This document shows, piece by piece, positions 8,691 through 17,251 of a stretch of DNA of 64,000 bases. The notes under the pieces were generated by a model, which saw nothing but the letters and a program-made list of their open reading frames with translations, made no database searches and was not told where the DNA came from. The stretch is from Candidatus Hadersleviella danica. Lineage in GTDB: Bacteria; Chloroflexota; Anaerolineae; Promineifilales; Promineifilaceae. Position 1 is the first letter of the stretch; the number at the start of each line of letters is the position of its first letter. The translations under genes were made by a program, and so were the position numbers. The stretch lies in contig JADJSZ010000020.1 of assembly GCA_016711405.1 (NCBI GenBank), positions 1 through 64,000 of the forward strand. The letters are read 5' to 3'.

Positions 8691-9124
8691 TACAACCGAA
8701 ACGCTTCACGCACGAGGGCTTGCAGAAAGGGGGTGGAGGGCAGACGCATAAATTCGGTGGGGGGAAGCCATTGGTAGGCGTGGTGTTCCTCGCTGAGAGC
8801 CACGGCCGCGCTGAGTGCCCGACAATGGTAGCCGGCAAAGATGTAATACACCCCTGTGCGTTCGCTCACGGCCGTTTGCACCCATTGCACCCGCACGGCA
8901 GTGACGAACAACCCCGTTTCCTCCTGTATTTCGCGCTGGATGGCCTGCAAATTGTCCTCGCCATGGTCTACCTTGCCGCCCGGCAAATCCCACAAGCCCT
9001 CGTCTTCAGTGTAGACCAACGGCCGTTGCAAGGCCAATAACAACCCCTGCTGGGGGTGCATCACAATCGCTTTCTGCACAAATTTGGTTGGTTGGCTCAA
9101 CAGCCCAGTAGAAATGGGAAGCAT
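8690..9124 (-). CDS. Nudix hydrolase
   Basis: 144 residues, start ATG 9124. The Nudix box GX5EX7REUXEEXGU is complete, with GKVDHGE, then QREIQEETGL, so the Mg2+-dependent pyrophosphohydrolase site is intact. The flanking block LLLALQRPLVYTEDEGLWDLPGG is typical of MutT/ADP-ribose pyrophosphatase-like members that clear modified nucleotides. Subfamily and substrate cannot be fixed from sequence. It is leftward and separated by hairpin arrays from both neighbours, so it is likely a single-gene transcript. Confidence 0.88.
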   Translation of the reverse strand: MLPISTGLLSQPTKFVQKAIVMHPQQGLLLALQRPLVYTEDEGLWDLPGGKVDHGEDNLQAIQREIQEETGLFVTAVRVQWVQTAVSERTGVYYIFAGYHCRALSAAVALSEEHHAYQWLPPTEFMRLPSTPFLQALVREAFRL

Positions 9125-9180
9125 GGGGATTTTGGATTTTGGATTGATAGCCCTTGGTTCAAGCTATCTTTACAATTTCG

Positions 9181-9243
9181 GACGAGGGACTGGGGACAAG
9201 GGACTTGAGGTCACAAGCATCCCAAGTCCCTTGTCCCCAGTCA
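9181..9243. repeat. Spacer hairpin array, GGGGACA/GGGACT heptamers
   Basis: GAGGGACTGGGGACAAGGGA is answered by TCCCTTGTCCCCAGTC. It is an inverted heptamer array of the same family as the one lodged inside moeA at 14081-14153. Confidence 0.9.
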
Positions 9244-9268
9244 AAATTCGTGTATTTAAAAACCTATT

Positions 9269-9829
9269 TCAATTGCCAACCAACCCCACCAGCACCTGCT
9301 CCAACTCTTCGGCCGTAATTGGGCCGGGGCGGATGAAAGCCAAACGGCCGTCGCTATCTACCACAAACGTCTCCGGCACTTGCTTCACAAAATACCTGCC
9401 TGTGATGCGCGACTGCAAATCGGGGCCGTTGGGGTAAGTGATGGCATACTGCTCGAGAAATTCAAGCGCTTTGGGTTCCGTATCAATATATGCGATGCCC
9501 AAAAAGACGACATCCTGCTCGCGGTACTTTTGCCACAGAGCTTCCAAATCATCCGCTTCTTCGTGGCAGGGGAGACACCATGAAGCCCAGAAGTTGATGA
9601 CCACGATTTTGCCCTGCATATCGGCCAGCATTACGTTGGCGGGGTTGGCCGCTTCCTCCCAGCCATACCCCTCGTAAAAATACGCTTGAAAATCGGGGGC
9701 GAGATCGCCTACCTGCGGCCGTCGTTCGGTGTTGTTGTTCAACCCCCACGCAAAGAGAGCCAATAAAGCAACTACGCCTAGCCAAATAACAGCCGTGCGC
9801 CAGCGGGAGGGGGGGGGTGTTGTGGACAT
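9269..9829 (-). CDS. TlpA/ResA-type membrane-anchored thioredoxin
   Basis: About 186 residues. I take ATG 9829 (MSTTPPPSRWRTAVIW) as start; the frame also opens 14 codons earlier, but that stretch is spacer repeat sequence. Residues 10-30 (AVIWLGVVALLALFAWGL) are one membrane anchor. The thioredoxin fold follows, with the redox pair in NFWASWCLPCHEEAD and the cis-Pro loop QVPETFVVD. Such proteins reduce disulfides outside the membrane, for cytochrome c maturation or other thiol chemistry, and the lack of cytochrome genes here leaves the partner open. The TIM-barrel gene ends 41 bp upstream on the same strand. Confidence 0.85.
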   Translation of the reverse strand: MSTTPPPSRWRTAVIWLGVVALLALFAWGLNNNTERRPQVGDLAPDFQAYFYEGYGWEEAANPANVMLADMQGKIVVINFWASWCLPCHEEADDLEALWQKYREQDVVFLGIAYIDTEPKALEFLEQYAITYPNGPDLQSRITGRYFVKQVPETFVVDSDGRLAFIRPGPITAEELEQVLVGLVGN

Positions 9830-9870
9830 AGAATAAAAGGAGGGAGCAGGGGAGCAGAGGGGATTCGCCA

Positions 9871-10695
9871 CTAACCACTAGCCACTAGCCACTGCTCCCG
9901 CAATTTATCACGCGAGGCGATGAGGGCTTCGTCGGTGTCACGGCCGTAGCCGCCCGAGGCGGGCAAGCCGCCAATCTCCAGAATAGCCATGCCGCTAAAA
10001 TTCACCTCGTGCAATGGTTGCAGGAACTGCGCCAGCGGCAACGTTCCTTCACCAAGGGGCAAATGGTGGTTCACAATCGGCCACGGCGTATCTGAAATGT
10101 GCAACAAGCCGACGCGAGGCGCCAAAGCGGCAAAATCGGCCAATAATTCGGGGGGGGTGTGGTTGAAATCCCACACCAATTGCAAACCACGCACCGCCTT
10201 GAGCAAATCGGCACAAGCCGAAGGGGAGCCAAAAAGGCGCAAGCGTGGTTCGCTGTGTTCAAAGCCAAAGCCAAAGCCATGCTCTTGTCCCAACCGCACC
10301 GCCTCGGCCAATTGGGGCAACAAATTGCGCTCCACAGTGCGGGCCTTGGCCTCGCTCATCGGCCAACTGGGGACGAGATGCCAGTGAACAAATTTGCACT
10401 GCAAGCCGATGATGGCGGGCAGATTGGCTTCCAGCACTTGCAACGGGGTGCGTTCGCCCAAGGTTTTGCCGTTGGTATCAATGGTAATGTTCAACTCCAT
10501 CGCCGCCGTGATTTGGCTCTGGTGGAGGAGCAAGCCCACGGCCGCGGGTTTATCCCCCAACTCTTTCTCGCCCAAACCCAACTCCTTGCCCTGAAACTGA
10601 ATGGCACGGAAACCGTGGGTGTGGCAAAAAGCAATCTCAGCGGCGGCAGGGCGCCAGTTTTGGCGGAAAAAACGGCCGTTTATCCCAATTTGCAT
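9871..10695 (-). CDS. Sugar phosphate isomerase/epimerase-type TIM-barrel protein
   Basis: 274 residues, start ATG 10695. The pattern fits the xylose-isomerase-like/AP-endonuclease-2 TIM-barrel superfamily: MQIGINGRFF at strand 1, acidic and His metal candidates in FGFEHSEPRL, LVWDFNHTP, LLHISDTPWP and the final ILEIGG. These align with the usual Glu/Asp/His/Glu divalent-metal set. The enzyme could be a sugar isomerase, a 2-keto-sugar epimerase or an inosose-type dehydratase, and sequence alone does not decide. The last residues WLVASG and the stop codon are encoded by the CCACTAGC-type spacer array that starts here, so the array has overrun the gene end. Confidence 0.8.
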   Translation of the reverse strand: MQIGINGRFFRQNWRPAAAEIAFCHTHGFRAIQFQGKELGLGEKELGDKPAAVGLLLHQSQITAAMELNITIDTNGKTLGERTPLQVLEANLPAIIGLQCKFVHWHLVPSWPMSEAKARTVERNLLPQLAEAVRLGQEHGFGFGFEHSEPRLRLFGSPSACADLLKAVRGLQLVWDFNHTPPELLADFAALAPRVGLLHISDTPWPIVNHHLPLGEGTLPLAQFLQPLHEVNFSGMAILEIGGLPASGGYGRDTDEALIASRDKLREQWLVASG

Positions 10696-10698
10696 AGA

Positions 10699-10780
10699 AG
10701 TCTCTCAGTCGTTCAGTCTTTCAGCATTTCAGCTAGTCAGCAATACTTTCAACTCAGCACTCAGCACTCTTAACTCAGCT
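10699..10780. repeat. Spacer array of CTCAGT/TCAGC units
   Basis: TCTCTCAGTC, TTCAGTCTTTCAGC and CTCAGCACTCAGCACTC units are tandem and mainly in one orientation. They lie directly 5' of the TIM-barrel gene on its transcribed strand. Confidence 0.75.
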
Positions 10781-10785
10781 TCCAC

Positions 10786-10991
10786 TCAAATAGTGCGGCG
10801 GCGACCCATGCGGGGGGTGGTGATTTATAGGGTTCAGCCACATCGCTAGTCGTCAAATCTGTAAGATGGCCATTCATGGAGCCGCGCCGATAGCGAAAAA
10901 CTTGGCCTATGTCGCGGGCATCGCTCTTGGCCTGTACCCACTGCTGATTGTACCCCCAATAATTCCCTTTTCGAGGGTATGGAGGCTCTTC
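10786..10991 (-). pseudogene. Open frame without start codon, possible gene remnant
   Basis: In the 385-bp gap between two leftward genes, the minus strand is open for 68 codons from just after a stop (10992-10994) to TGA at 10786-10788. It has protein-like composition (GNYWGYNQQWVQAKSDARDI, GQVFRYRRGSMNGHL) but no ATG near its beginning. It may be the tail of a lost gene or chance. I do not recognise it. The rest of the gap (10992-11080) shows nothing else. Confidence 0.25.
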
Positions 10992-11080
10992 TCAACCGTT
11001 AGTCAGTAGGTTATTGGTTATGAGTGTGTTTCATTTGAGTTGAAGATGGGTGGTAATCTACGTGGTGGACTGAAAGCCCA

Positions 11081-12958
11081 CTATTGTATAGCTGGGGGCA
11101 ACGCCCCCAGTTCCAAGCCAAACACACTCCCCCCATTCACACCGGGGCTGGCCAGCCAGACACGGCCGCCCAATGCCTCCGCCAAACGGCGGGCAATGTG
11201 CAAGCCCAGCCCCAACCCCCGTTGCGCCTGCACATTGCTGGCACGGGCAAATGGCTCAAAGAGCAACGCCTGCTCGGCCAAGGGCACACCAATGCCCGCA
11301 TCTTGCACCAATACGCGCCAGTGAGAGCCGTGCAGTTCGAGGCGAATTTGCACGGCCGTTTCTGGCTCCGAATACTTGAGCGCATTCGACACAAAAGCCC
11401 CCACGATTTGCTTGACACGGTTGTAATCGAGCGAGACGGCCGCGTCTTTGGCCACGGCCGCCACCTGTATGCGCGGCGACAGAGGCGCCAAATCAGCCGC
11501 TAACTGTTCGGCCACGGCCGTCAGCGTCATGGGCTGGCACTTGATGGGAATTTCAGCCTCGTTGGTCGTATCAATCAGCAACACATCTCGCAACAACTCA
11601 TCCAAATAGCGAATCGAATCCTGAATTTTCTCAAACTGCTTCTGCCGCTTCTCTTCGCCCAACCGCTCCCAATACTTATCCAGCAAAGCGGCCGAGGTAG
11701 CAATCACTGTCAGCGGGGTGCGGAATTCATGCGAGACAGCCCCAATGACCCGCGATTTGAGCTGGCTCAGAGCCGTTTCTCGTTGCAACGCCCAGCGCAA
11801 TTCATCGGCCAAGTTCTGCTCCCGCTCGAGCGCGGCCGAAAGCTCCTGCGTGCGTTCGGCCACCATGCGCTCCAATTCCACCGTTTTAAGCTGGTAAATT
11901 TCAGCTTCGCGCTCGGCCGCTTCGGTGCGGTACACCACCTGCAAATTGGCCATCCGATTGGCCAACTCTTGGTTGAATAGCTCTCTGTCCAGCCGTTGCG
12001 CCTCTTCATAATGGGTCAAAGCAAGTTCAAACTCGCCCCGATACTTGTAAATTTCGGCCAGCAAGGTGGCGTAACTGCTCACATCACCCCGTGCATCGAG
12101 CTGTTGGGCTATCTCATAGGCCGTTTTAACCTCGGCCAACGCTTGGGCATCATCGCCCAAGGCCAAGTGGACACGGCCGATATTGCTCCGCAACTCCCCC
12201 TGTCCTTGCCGATACCCTCCCGCCTCTAAGATGGGCAACGCTTGCTGAAAATAAGCCAGTGCCTGCTCATAATTCCCCATCGCCATATAAACCGACCCCA
12301 TCGTGTCCAAGACATCCCCGCGCAGGCCACTTTCGGGCATTTGGTTCACCAACGCCAATGCGCCTTGGGCATATTGGAGGGCCAAATCACACTTTTGCAA
12401 CCGGATATAGGTCAGAGCGGCGTTGTTGAGGGCGATGGCTTCGCCGCGTTGGTCATCGGCCGTGCCCTGCACCAAACGCAAAATTTGTAGCTCGGTCTGC
12501 AACGCTTGCTCATAGTTGCCCGCAAAATAATGCACCGTACTCATCGAAATAAGCAGGCGCGAGATGCGTTGCTTGTCGTCTAACTCGTGCGCCAAATCCA
12601 GCCCTTGCACAAAATAGGTCAGTGCTTCGGAATAATCGCCCATATTGGCATAGCAACGGCCGATAATTCGCAACAAATCCGCCTGTCGGCCGATTTCGCG
12701 CACCATGCCAAACAGCGGCAATGCCCGCCGCGCATTCAACAAGGCCGCACCATACTCCCCTTGCTCCTGCTGGCTCCGCGCCCGCAAATACCATGTGGTG
12801 GCAATAAGTTGCGAGGATACCTCGGCTCCCCCTTCGAGCATTTGCTCCAAAAAGGTCGCCGCCGCCTCGCTTAACCGCGCACTTTGGCTCAAATCAGCCT
12901 CATGCAAGGCCTCCACCTGCTCGTTCAAGGCTCGTAGCTGTTCAATAGAATCGGACAT
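11081..12958 (-). CDS. Cytoplasmic TPR-histidine kinase
   Basis: 625 residues, start ATG 12958. The first ~330 residues are tetratricopeptide repeats (YGAALLNARRALPLF, GDYSEALTYFVQGLDLA, GNYEQALAYFQQALPIL, GEFELALTHYEEAQRL). They are followed by a coiled coil (RMANLQVVYRTEAAEREAEI onward). The kinase core has an H-box with phospho-His in VSHEFRTPLTVIATS, an N-box QIVGAFVSNALKYSEP, a G1 box VQDAGIGVPL, an F-box LFEPFARAS and a G2 box GLGLGLHIARRLAEALGG. It has no membrane segment, so it senses a cytoplasmic protein partner or signal through the TPRs. No response regulator is adjacent. The last codons (PPAIQ) come from a CTGGGGGC hairpin at the gene end. Confidence 0.92.
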   Translation of the reverse strand: MSDSIEQLRALNEQVEALHEADLSQSARLSEAAATFLEQMLEGGAEVSSQLIATTWYLRARSQQEQGEYGAALLNARRALPLFGMVREIGRQADLLRIIGRCYANMGDYSEALTYFVQGLDLAHELDDKQRISRLLISMSTVHYFAGNYEQALQTELQILRLVQGTADDQRGEAIALNNAALTYIRLQKCDLALQYAQGALALVNQMPESGLRGDVLDTMGSVYMAMGNYEQALAYFQQALPILEAGGYRQGQGELRSNIGRVHLALGDDAQALAEVKTAYEIAQQLDARGDVSSYATLLAEIYKYRGEFELALTHYEEAQRLDRELFNQELANRMANLQVVYRTEAAEREAEIYQLKTVELERMVAERTQELSAALEREQNLADELRWALQRETALSQLKSRVIGAVSHEFRTPLTVIATSAALLDKYWERLGEEKRQKQFEKIQDSIRYLDELLRDVLLIDTTNEAEIPIKCQPMTLTAVAEQLAADLAPLSPRIQVAAVAKDAAVSLDYNRVKQIVGAFVSNALKYSEPETAVQIRLELHGSHWRVLVQDAGIGVPLAEQALLFEPFARASNVQAQRGLGLGLHIARRLAEALGGRVWLASPGVNGGSVFGLELGALPPAIQ

Positions 12959-12960
12959 GG

Positions 12961-13044
12961 GGAATTAGGGATTGGGGATTGGGGATTTTGGATTGCGGAT
13001 TGACTGACCGACTGACCGACTGAGAGACTGACCGACTGAAAGAC
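12961..13044. repeat. Spacer array of GGGGATT heptamers and GACTGACC octamers
   Basis: GGATTGGGGATTGGGGATT units run into GACTGACCGACTGACC units. It fills the whole spacer between moeA and the kinase gene. Confidence 0.85.
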
Positions 13045-15049
13045 TATCGAACCACCTCACCCATGTGCGACACATCATAGCCGGGTAGGGCGGCGATGGC
13101 GTGGCGAAAGGCGGCCGTTTGTAAAATTTCCCAGAGGGGTTGTAACAGCTCCCCCGCATAGTACCCAGTCGGAACGACTAAATCATACCGCTCTTGGAAG
13201 AGGGGGACAAAGCCTAAATCCAGCGCTTGCGCCGCCGCAGGAATGCCCAGCCCACAAGCGGCACGGCCGCTGGCCACGGCCGCCGCGACAGCCAAATGAG
13301 TGTACTCCTCTTGCTCATACCCTTGCACCTGTTCGGGGGCAATTCCTAACTGGGCGAGGTGGTAATCGAGGAGCAAACGTGTACCCGCCCCCCGCTGGCG
13401 GTTGACATAACGCACTCCATGCTCGGCCACATCTTCCAAGCCGCGCAAGCCGTGCGGGTTACCAGCAGGCACAATCAGCCCCTGTTCACGGCCGACCAGC
13501 GTCACCAGCGTGACGGGCACATCGGGCAGGTATTGGGGCAAGAAGGGGGTGTTGTACGTGCCCGTTTCCGCATCCAACAGATGCGCCCCCGCCAAGTGCG
13601 CCTCGCCCCGCCGCAGGGCAACTAGCCCGCCCAAACTGCCCACATTGGCCGAGGCCAAGCGGCGGCCGTGCCCCGCCAAATACTGCCCCAACACATCCAA
13701 AGCCATGTCGTGCGAACCAATGGCCAAAATGGTGCGCTCAATCTCGGCCGCTGGGCGGTAGAGGTGGACGGTGACTTGTGCCCCCGCAGGTTGCCCTTGC
13801 GAACCAGCGGGGAAGACCACCAAACCATCGGCCCGCACCAGCGAACTAATCACCCCCGCCCCGCGCTGGATGGGCGCGGCCAACACCCGCTCGCCCACCT
13901 TACCCACCACCACCCGCACATAATCATCATCCCCCAGTGGCGAAGCCGTTTTGCGGGTGAGTTCCGCCTGCACGGTCGGCAATTCGTGCGGCCGTCGCCC
14001 CTGCCACACGGCCAGCAATGGCTCCACCAAAATCTCCCCCGTCAGCGCGGCCGAAACGGGGTAGCCGGGCACGCCGAGAATGGGGACTGGGGACTGGGGA
14101 CGAGGGACTGGAGGACTGGGGGAGTGCCCCTCGTCCCTTGTCCCTTGTCCCCCGCGACCATACCCATAATCACCGGGTGCCCCGGCCGCACGGCGATGCC
14201 GTGGACGAGAACACGGCCGAGGCTGGCCACGACTTGCGCCGAAAAATCTTCTGCCCCAGCCGAAGAACCGGCGTTGAGCAGGATTAAATCATGGCTTTCG
14301 GCCGCCTCGCGCACGGCCGCCTGAATCGCGGCCAAATTATCGGGCACAATCGGCCAGCGGGTGGCCACGCCCCCCCATTGCCCCACTTGGGCGGCCAGCA
14401 CCATCGAGTTGTACTCGATAATGTCGCCCGCTTGCACGGGCTGGCCAATCGGTTTTAGTTCGGTGCCCGTGGGGATAATGGCCACACGCGGCCGTCGGGC
14501 GACGCGCACATGGGTATGCCCACTGCCCGCCAACGCCCCCAAATCCACGGGGCGCAAGACGTGCCCTTGGGGCAAAACGAGTTGGGTGGCGACCATGTCT
14601 TCGCCCATCGGCCGCACATTGCGCCACGGCGGAATCGCCTCGCGGATGAGAATGGCGTAGGGCTGGCGGGGGGTGTGGTGGGCGGGGTGGTTTGCGGCCG
14701 TGATGGGTTCGGTGTGTTCGATTTGGATAACCGCATCGGCCCAATCGGGCAACGGGTCGCCTGTGTCCACATAGCTGGTTTGCTCCCCCACGCGCAACAG
14801 CTTGGGCGTGTTGAGCAGTGCGCCAGTGGTATCGGCCGAACGCACGGCGAAGCCATCCATAGCCGAGGCGTGGTAGTGGGGGGCAGAAATTTTGGCCCAG
14901 ACGGGTTCGGCAAGGACACGGCCGAGGAGTTGCTCATCCAGCGGCAACTCTTCCATGCCCAGCACCCCGTCTAGCCCTGCCTCGGCCAGTGCCCCCCACC
15001 AAACGGCGCGGGCCTCAGCGAGGGGAATGTCGTGTAAATAAATGCTCAT
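13044..15049 (-). CDS. moeA: Molybdopterin molybdenumtransferase MoeA fused to a molybdate/LysR-type binding-protein domain; split by an inserted repeat
   Basis: Read as one gene from ATG 15049 (MSIYLHDIPLAEARAVWW) to 13044. The N-terminal half is MoeA, which inserts Mo into adenylylated molybdopterin: SAMDGFAVRSADT, GDPLPDWADAVIQIEHTE, RVAIIPTGTELKP, ILLNAGSSAGAEDF, GIAVRPGHPVIMG, then GVPGYPVSAAL. The C-terminal ~220 residues are a periplasmic-binding-protein-like module (AIGSHDMALDVLGQYL, SANVGSLGGLVAL, GYEQEEYTHLAVAAAVASG), as in known MoeA/binding-domain fusions. The conserved GHPVIMG and GVPGYP blocks, normally close together, are separated by a ~70-bp heptamer hairpin (14081-14153) that shifts the frame, so the two halves read in different frames. 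Either an indel error hides an in-frame insertion or the gene is inactivated. A functional MoeA is expected, because a molybdenum formate dehydrogenase is encoded at 42-48 kb. Confidence 0.82.
14081..14153. repeat. Heptamer hairpin array inside moeA
   Basis: GGGGACTGGGGACTGGGGAC units on the left face CCCTCGTCCCTTGTCCCTTG on the right. It lies between two conserved MoeA motifs, where other MoeA proteins have a few residues only. It is the same unit family as the spacer array at 9181-9243. Confidence 0.9.
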
Positions 15050-15383
15050 AAATTGGGAATTGGTTCGCGTCATGGTTTTTTCGCCATGAACTGGGTTGTA
15101 GGTTACAAGTTATCTATCTCTTACCCACATCTGCCTAGGGCTTCACCCGAGGCTGGTATGAGATGGGCTTTCAGCCCTAGGCTTGATTTTTGAACTCGAG
15201 AGTTAATACACCGCAAACCCTTTGCGTTTTCGCGCCTTCGCGCCTTTGCGAAAAAAAATCAGAGGTCATCTCTCGAGGTAGCAAAAGATGTGGGTAATAG
15301 ATAGTACAAGTTATAGTTATTTTGGGGATAGCCGCCTACTTTTCGCCTTTCAATTCACCCTGCTTTGGTGCGAGCAAGCCCCA
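15050..15383. other. Intergenic region with dispersed hairpins
   Basis: No gene is visible. It holds the inverted copy of the GGGCTGAAAGCCC element (15134-15183) and a CTTTGCG/CGCCTTCGCGCCTTTGCG low-complexity hairpin near 15215-15251. The moeA promoter should be close to 15050-15120. Confidence 0.6.
15134..15183. repeat. Dispersed GGGCTGAAAGCCC hairpin repeat, copy 2 (inverted)
   Basis: Reverse complement of the 5397-5444 element with a few substitutions: CCTAGGGCTTCACCCGAGG, GCTGGTATGAG, GGGCTTTCAGCCCTAGG. Confidence 0.85.
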
Positions 15384-16990
15384 TTAATCTGGCAGACGCA
15401 AAATGGCTACTAGTGAAGGTTGCTCGCTTCTACTGAAGATGGTCACGCTCAGGTAACGGCCGTCATAAGACCATTGGGGTTCGCCGAGCATGGCCTCCCC
15501 TTCTCGTAGAAGGGAAAAGCTGGTTTGTGTGCGTGTGTCAAAAATCGCTAACCGATTGGATTCATTGACATAGACAAAGCGGTGGCTATCGGGCGACCAA
15601 ATAGGTTGGGAGGGCACGGTCGTTCCCACTTCGGTCAACACCCCTGTGGCCAAATCGTAAACCCACAACACGGAATCGGGGGTGTAAAAGGTGGCGAATT
15701 GGCTGTTGGGAGCAAAGGAAGTGTGGGCAAAAACGACACCGCTCAACTCATCGGCCGTGGCCAAAACTGGCTCTGTCCATACAATTTCCCCTGTGACGCG
15801 ATTGAGGAGTTGTAGGTCTGGGGCGGGGCTGGCAGGGGTAAGGAAAAGGAGGTGCTGTCTGTTGGGAGAGACACGGCCGTAAATCGCTCGGGCACAACTT
15901 TCGTCAAATTACCCGAGGGAACATCCCCACTTCAAAGCCGTGGCCGCAGGCTGGTGCAACACTTCCACCGTACTTAAATCGAGTTCGGCTGGCCATGTGA
16001 GAACGAGCATTTGCTGGCTGTCGTTTAGCCAATCCTCAAAACGCGAGTTGAATAGCACCTCATACCCATTTTCCCCAAAGATGATGGAAAGGTAAGTTGC
16101 GTACTGCCCGCTTTCAAATTCAACATCGGGATGTAAGGGATTGGGGGGCTGGGGTGAAATCACAACGGCCGACCGAATGCAACAAGGTTCACCGCTTTGG
16201 GTAGCGATATGTTCCTCCGAGATATTCATCAACTGGTATACATAAACCCGTTCAGAAATCACCACCTCATCGGTTTCCAGATTAAATAAACTAATGATCC
16301 ATGAACCACCACCACCGTAATCAGCTAAAACGGCCGTGCTGTTATCCATCCAACCCTTGATACTCATGAGATACAATGAGCGCCATGAACTTGCTTGACT
16401 ATTGACCCCCAAACGGTCTGTGACAAACAGTCTGCTGTAAATTGGAAGAGGCATTTGGGGGTCAGAACTTAAAACAGCATCGAATAAAATTTGTTGGCCA
16501 TTTGGTTGCCATGAAAGTGCCTGAAATTGGGCACAAATAGATTCGGGAGGGGACAGGTTTTGCAATGAAAAAGTTGGGGCGGTTAGAAGAAACAGATACT
16601 TTTCTGCCAATTGGTTGTCGGGACAAAATTTAATGGCCAACTCATTGGCGACAGGTGACCATGCCATATTGGTGGCTTCCCGGCTGTTTGCTCCACCACC
16701 CCTGTTGCCCACACCAAATTAGAAGGGCGAACAAGGGGCAAAACGGGTGATATCGTTGGCGAGGAAAGGCTTGTGGTTGTTGCGGTGGATAGTGGTGAGG
16801 GGGTTGGGGAAGAACTTGTCGTCGGAGATGGAATAGGTGTAACTGGGAGGCGGCGGGGCGTTGTGGTGGCGAGGGTGGGTTGCGATTAGGGCACGGCCGA
16901 AGGGTGGCAAAACGGCGTTGGGGGGAGACGGGGAGACTGCTCACAAGCGATGAGCCATAACAGACAAAAACAAAGGGCAAGCTGTTTCAT
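15384..16990 (-). pseudogene. Broken lipoprotein with WD40/TolB-like beta-propeller repeats
   Basis: Start ATG 16990 gives MKQLALCFCLLWLIAC with a lipobox (LIAC, acylated Cys 16). A Pro/Thr/Ser-rich linker follows (TPIPSPTTSSSPTPSPLST), but in another frame. A third frame from about 16690 carries propeller-like blades (MAWSPVANELAIKFCPD, ALSWQPNGQQILFDA). An in-frame TAA at 15909-15911 then separates this from more blades (IWSPDSHRFVYVNES, PQWSYDGRYLSVTIF) ending at 15384. A neighbouring frame across the TAA also reads well (GDVPSGNLTKVVPERFTAVS), so two compensating indels are as likely as a nonsense change. The intact product would be an exported propeller lipoprotein of about 530 residues, perhaps binding a ligand or a protein partner. 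At least three lesions make it the most damaged gene here. Confidence 0.6.
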
Positions 16991-17251
16991 TTTTTTCTCC
17001 CTAATTTTGGTAGATAGGACAATGGTGGGTGCAATATCAGTCTCATTGTATGCTCTAAAAACGGCATTGCCTACCGTTCACTTGCCGTTTAGCCACCGCT
17101 TGCATTTCGCTGTTCGTTAGACTATCATCTAATCAGCGAGCTATTCCCGCGCATCTTTGCATTTTGGGTGATGGCAACCTCTTTTGTGCCACAATCACCC
17201 GTGCAAAATCAAAAATCCCCCATCTAAAATCCAAAATTGAAGGAGAACCCC

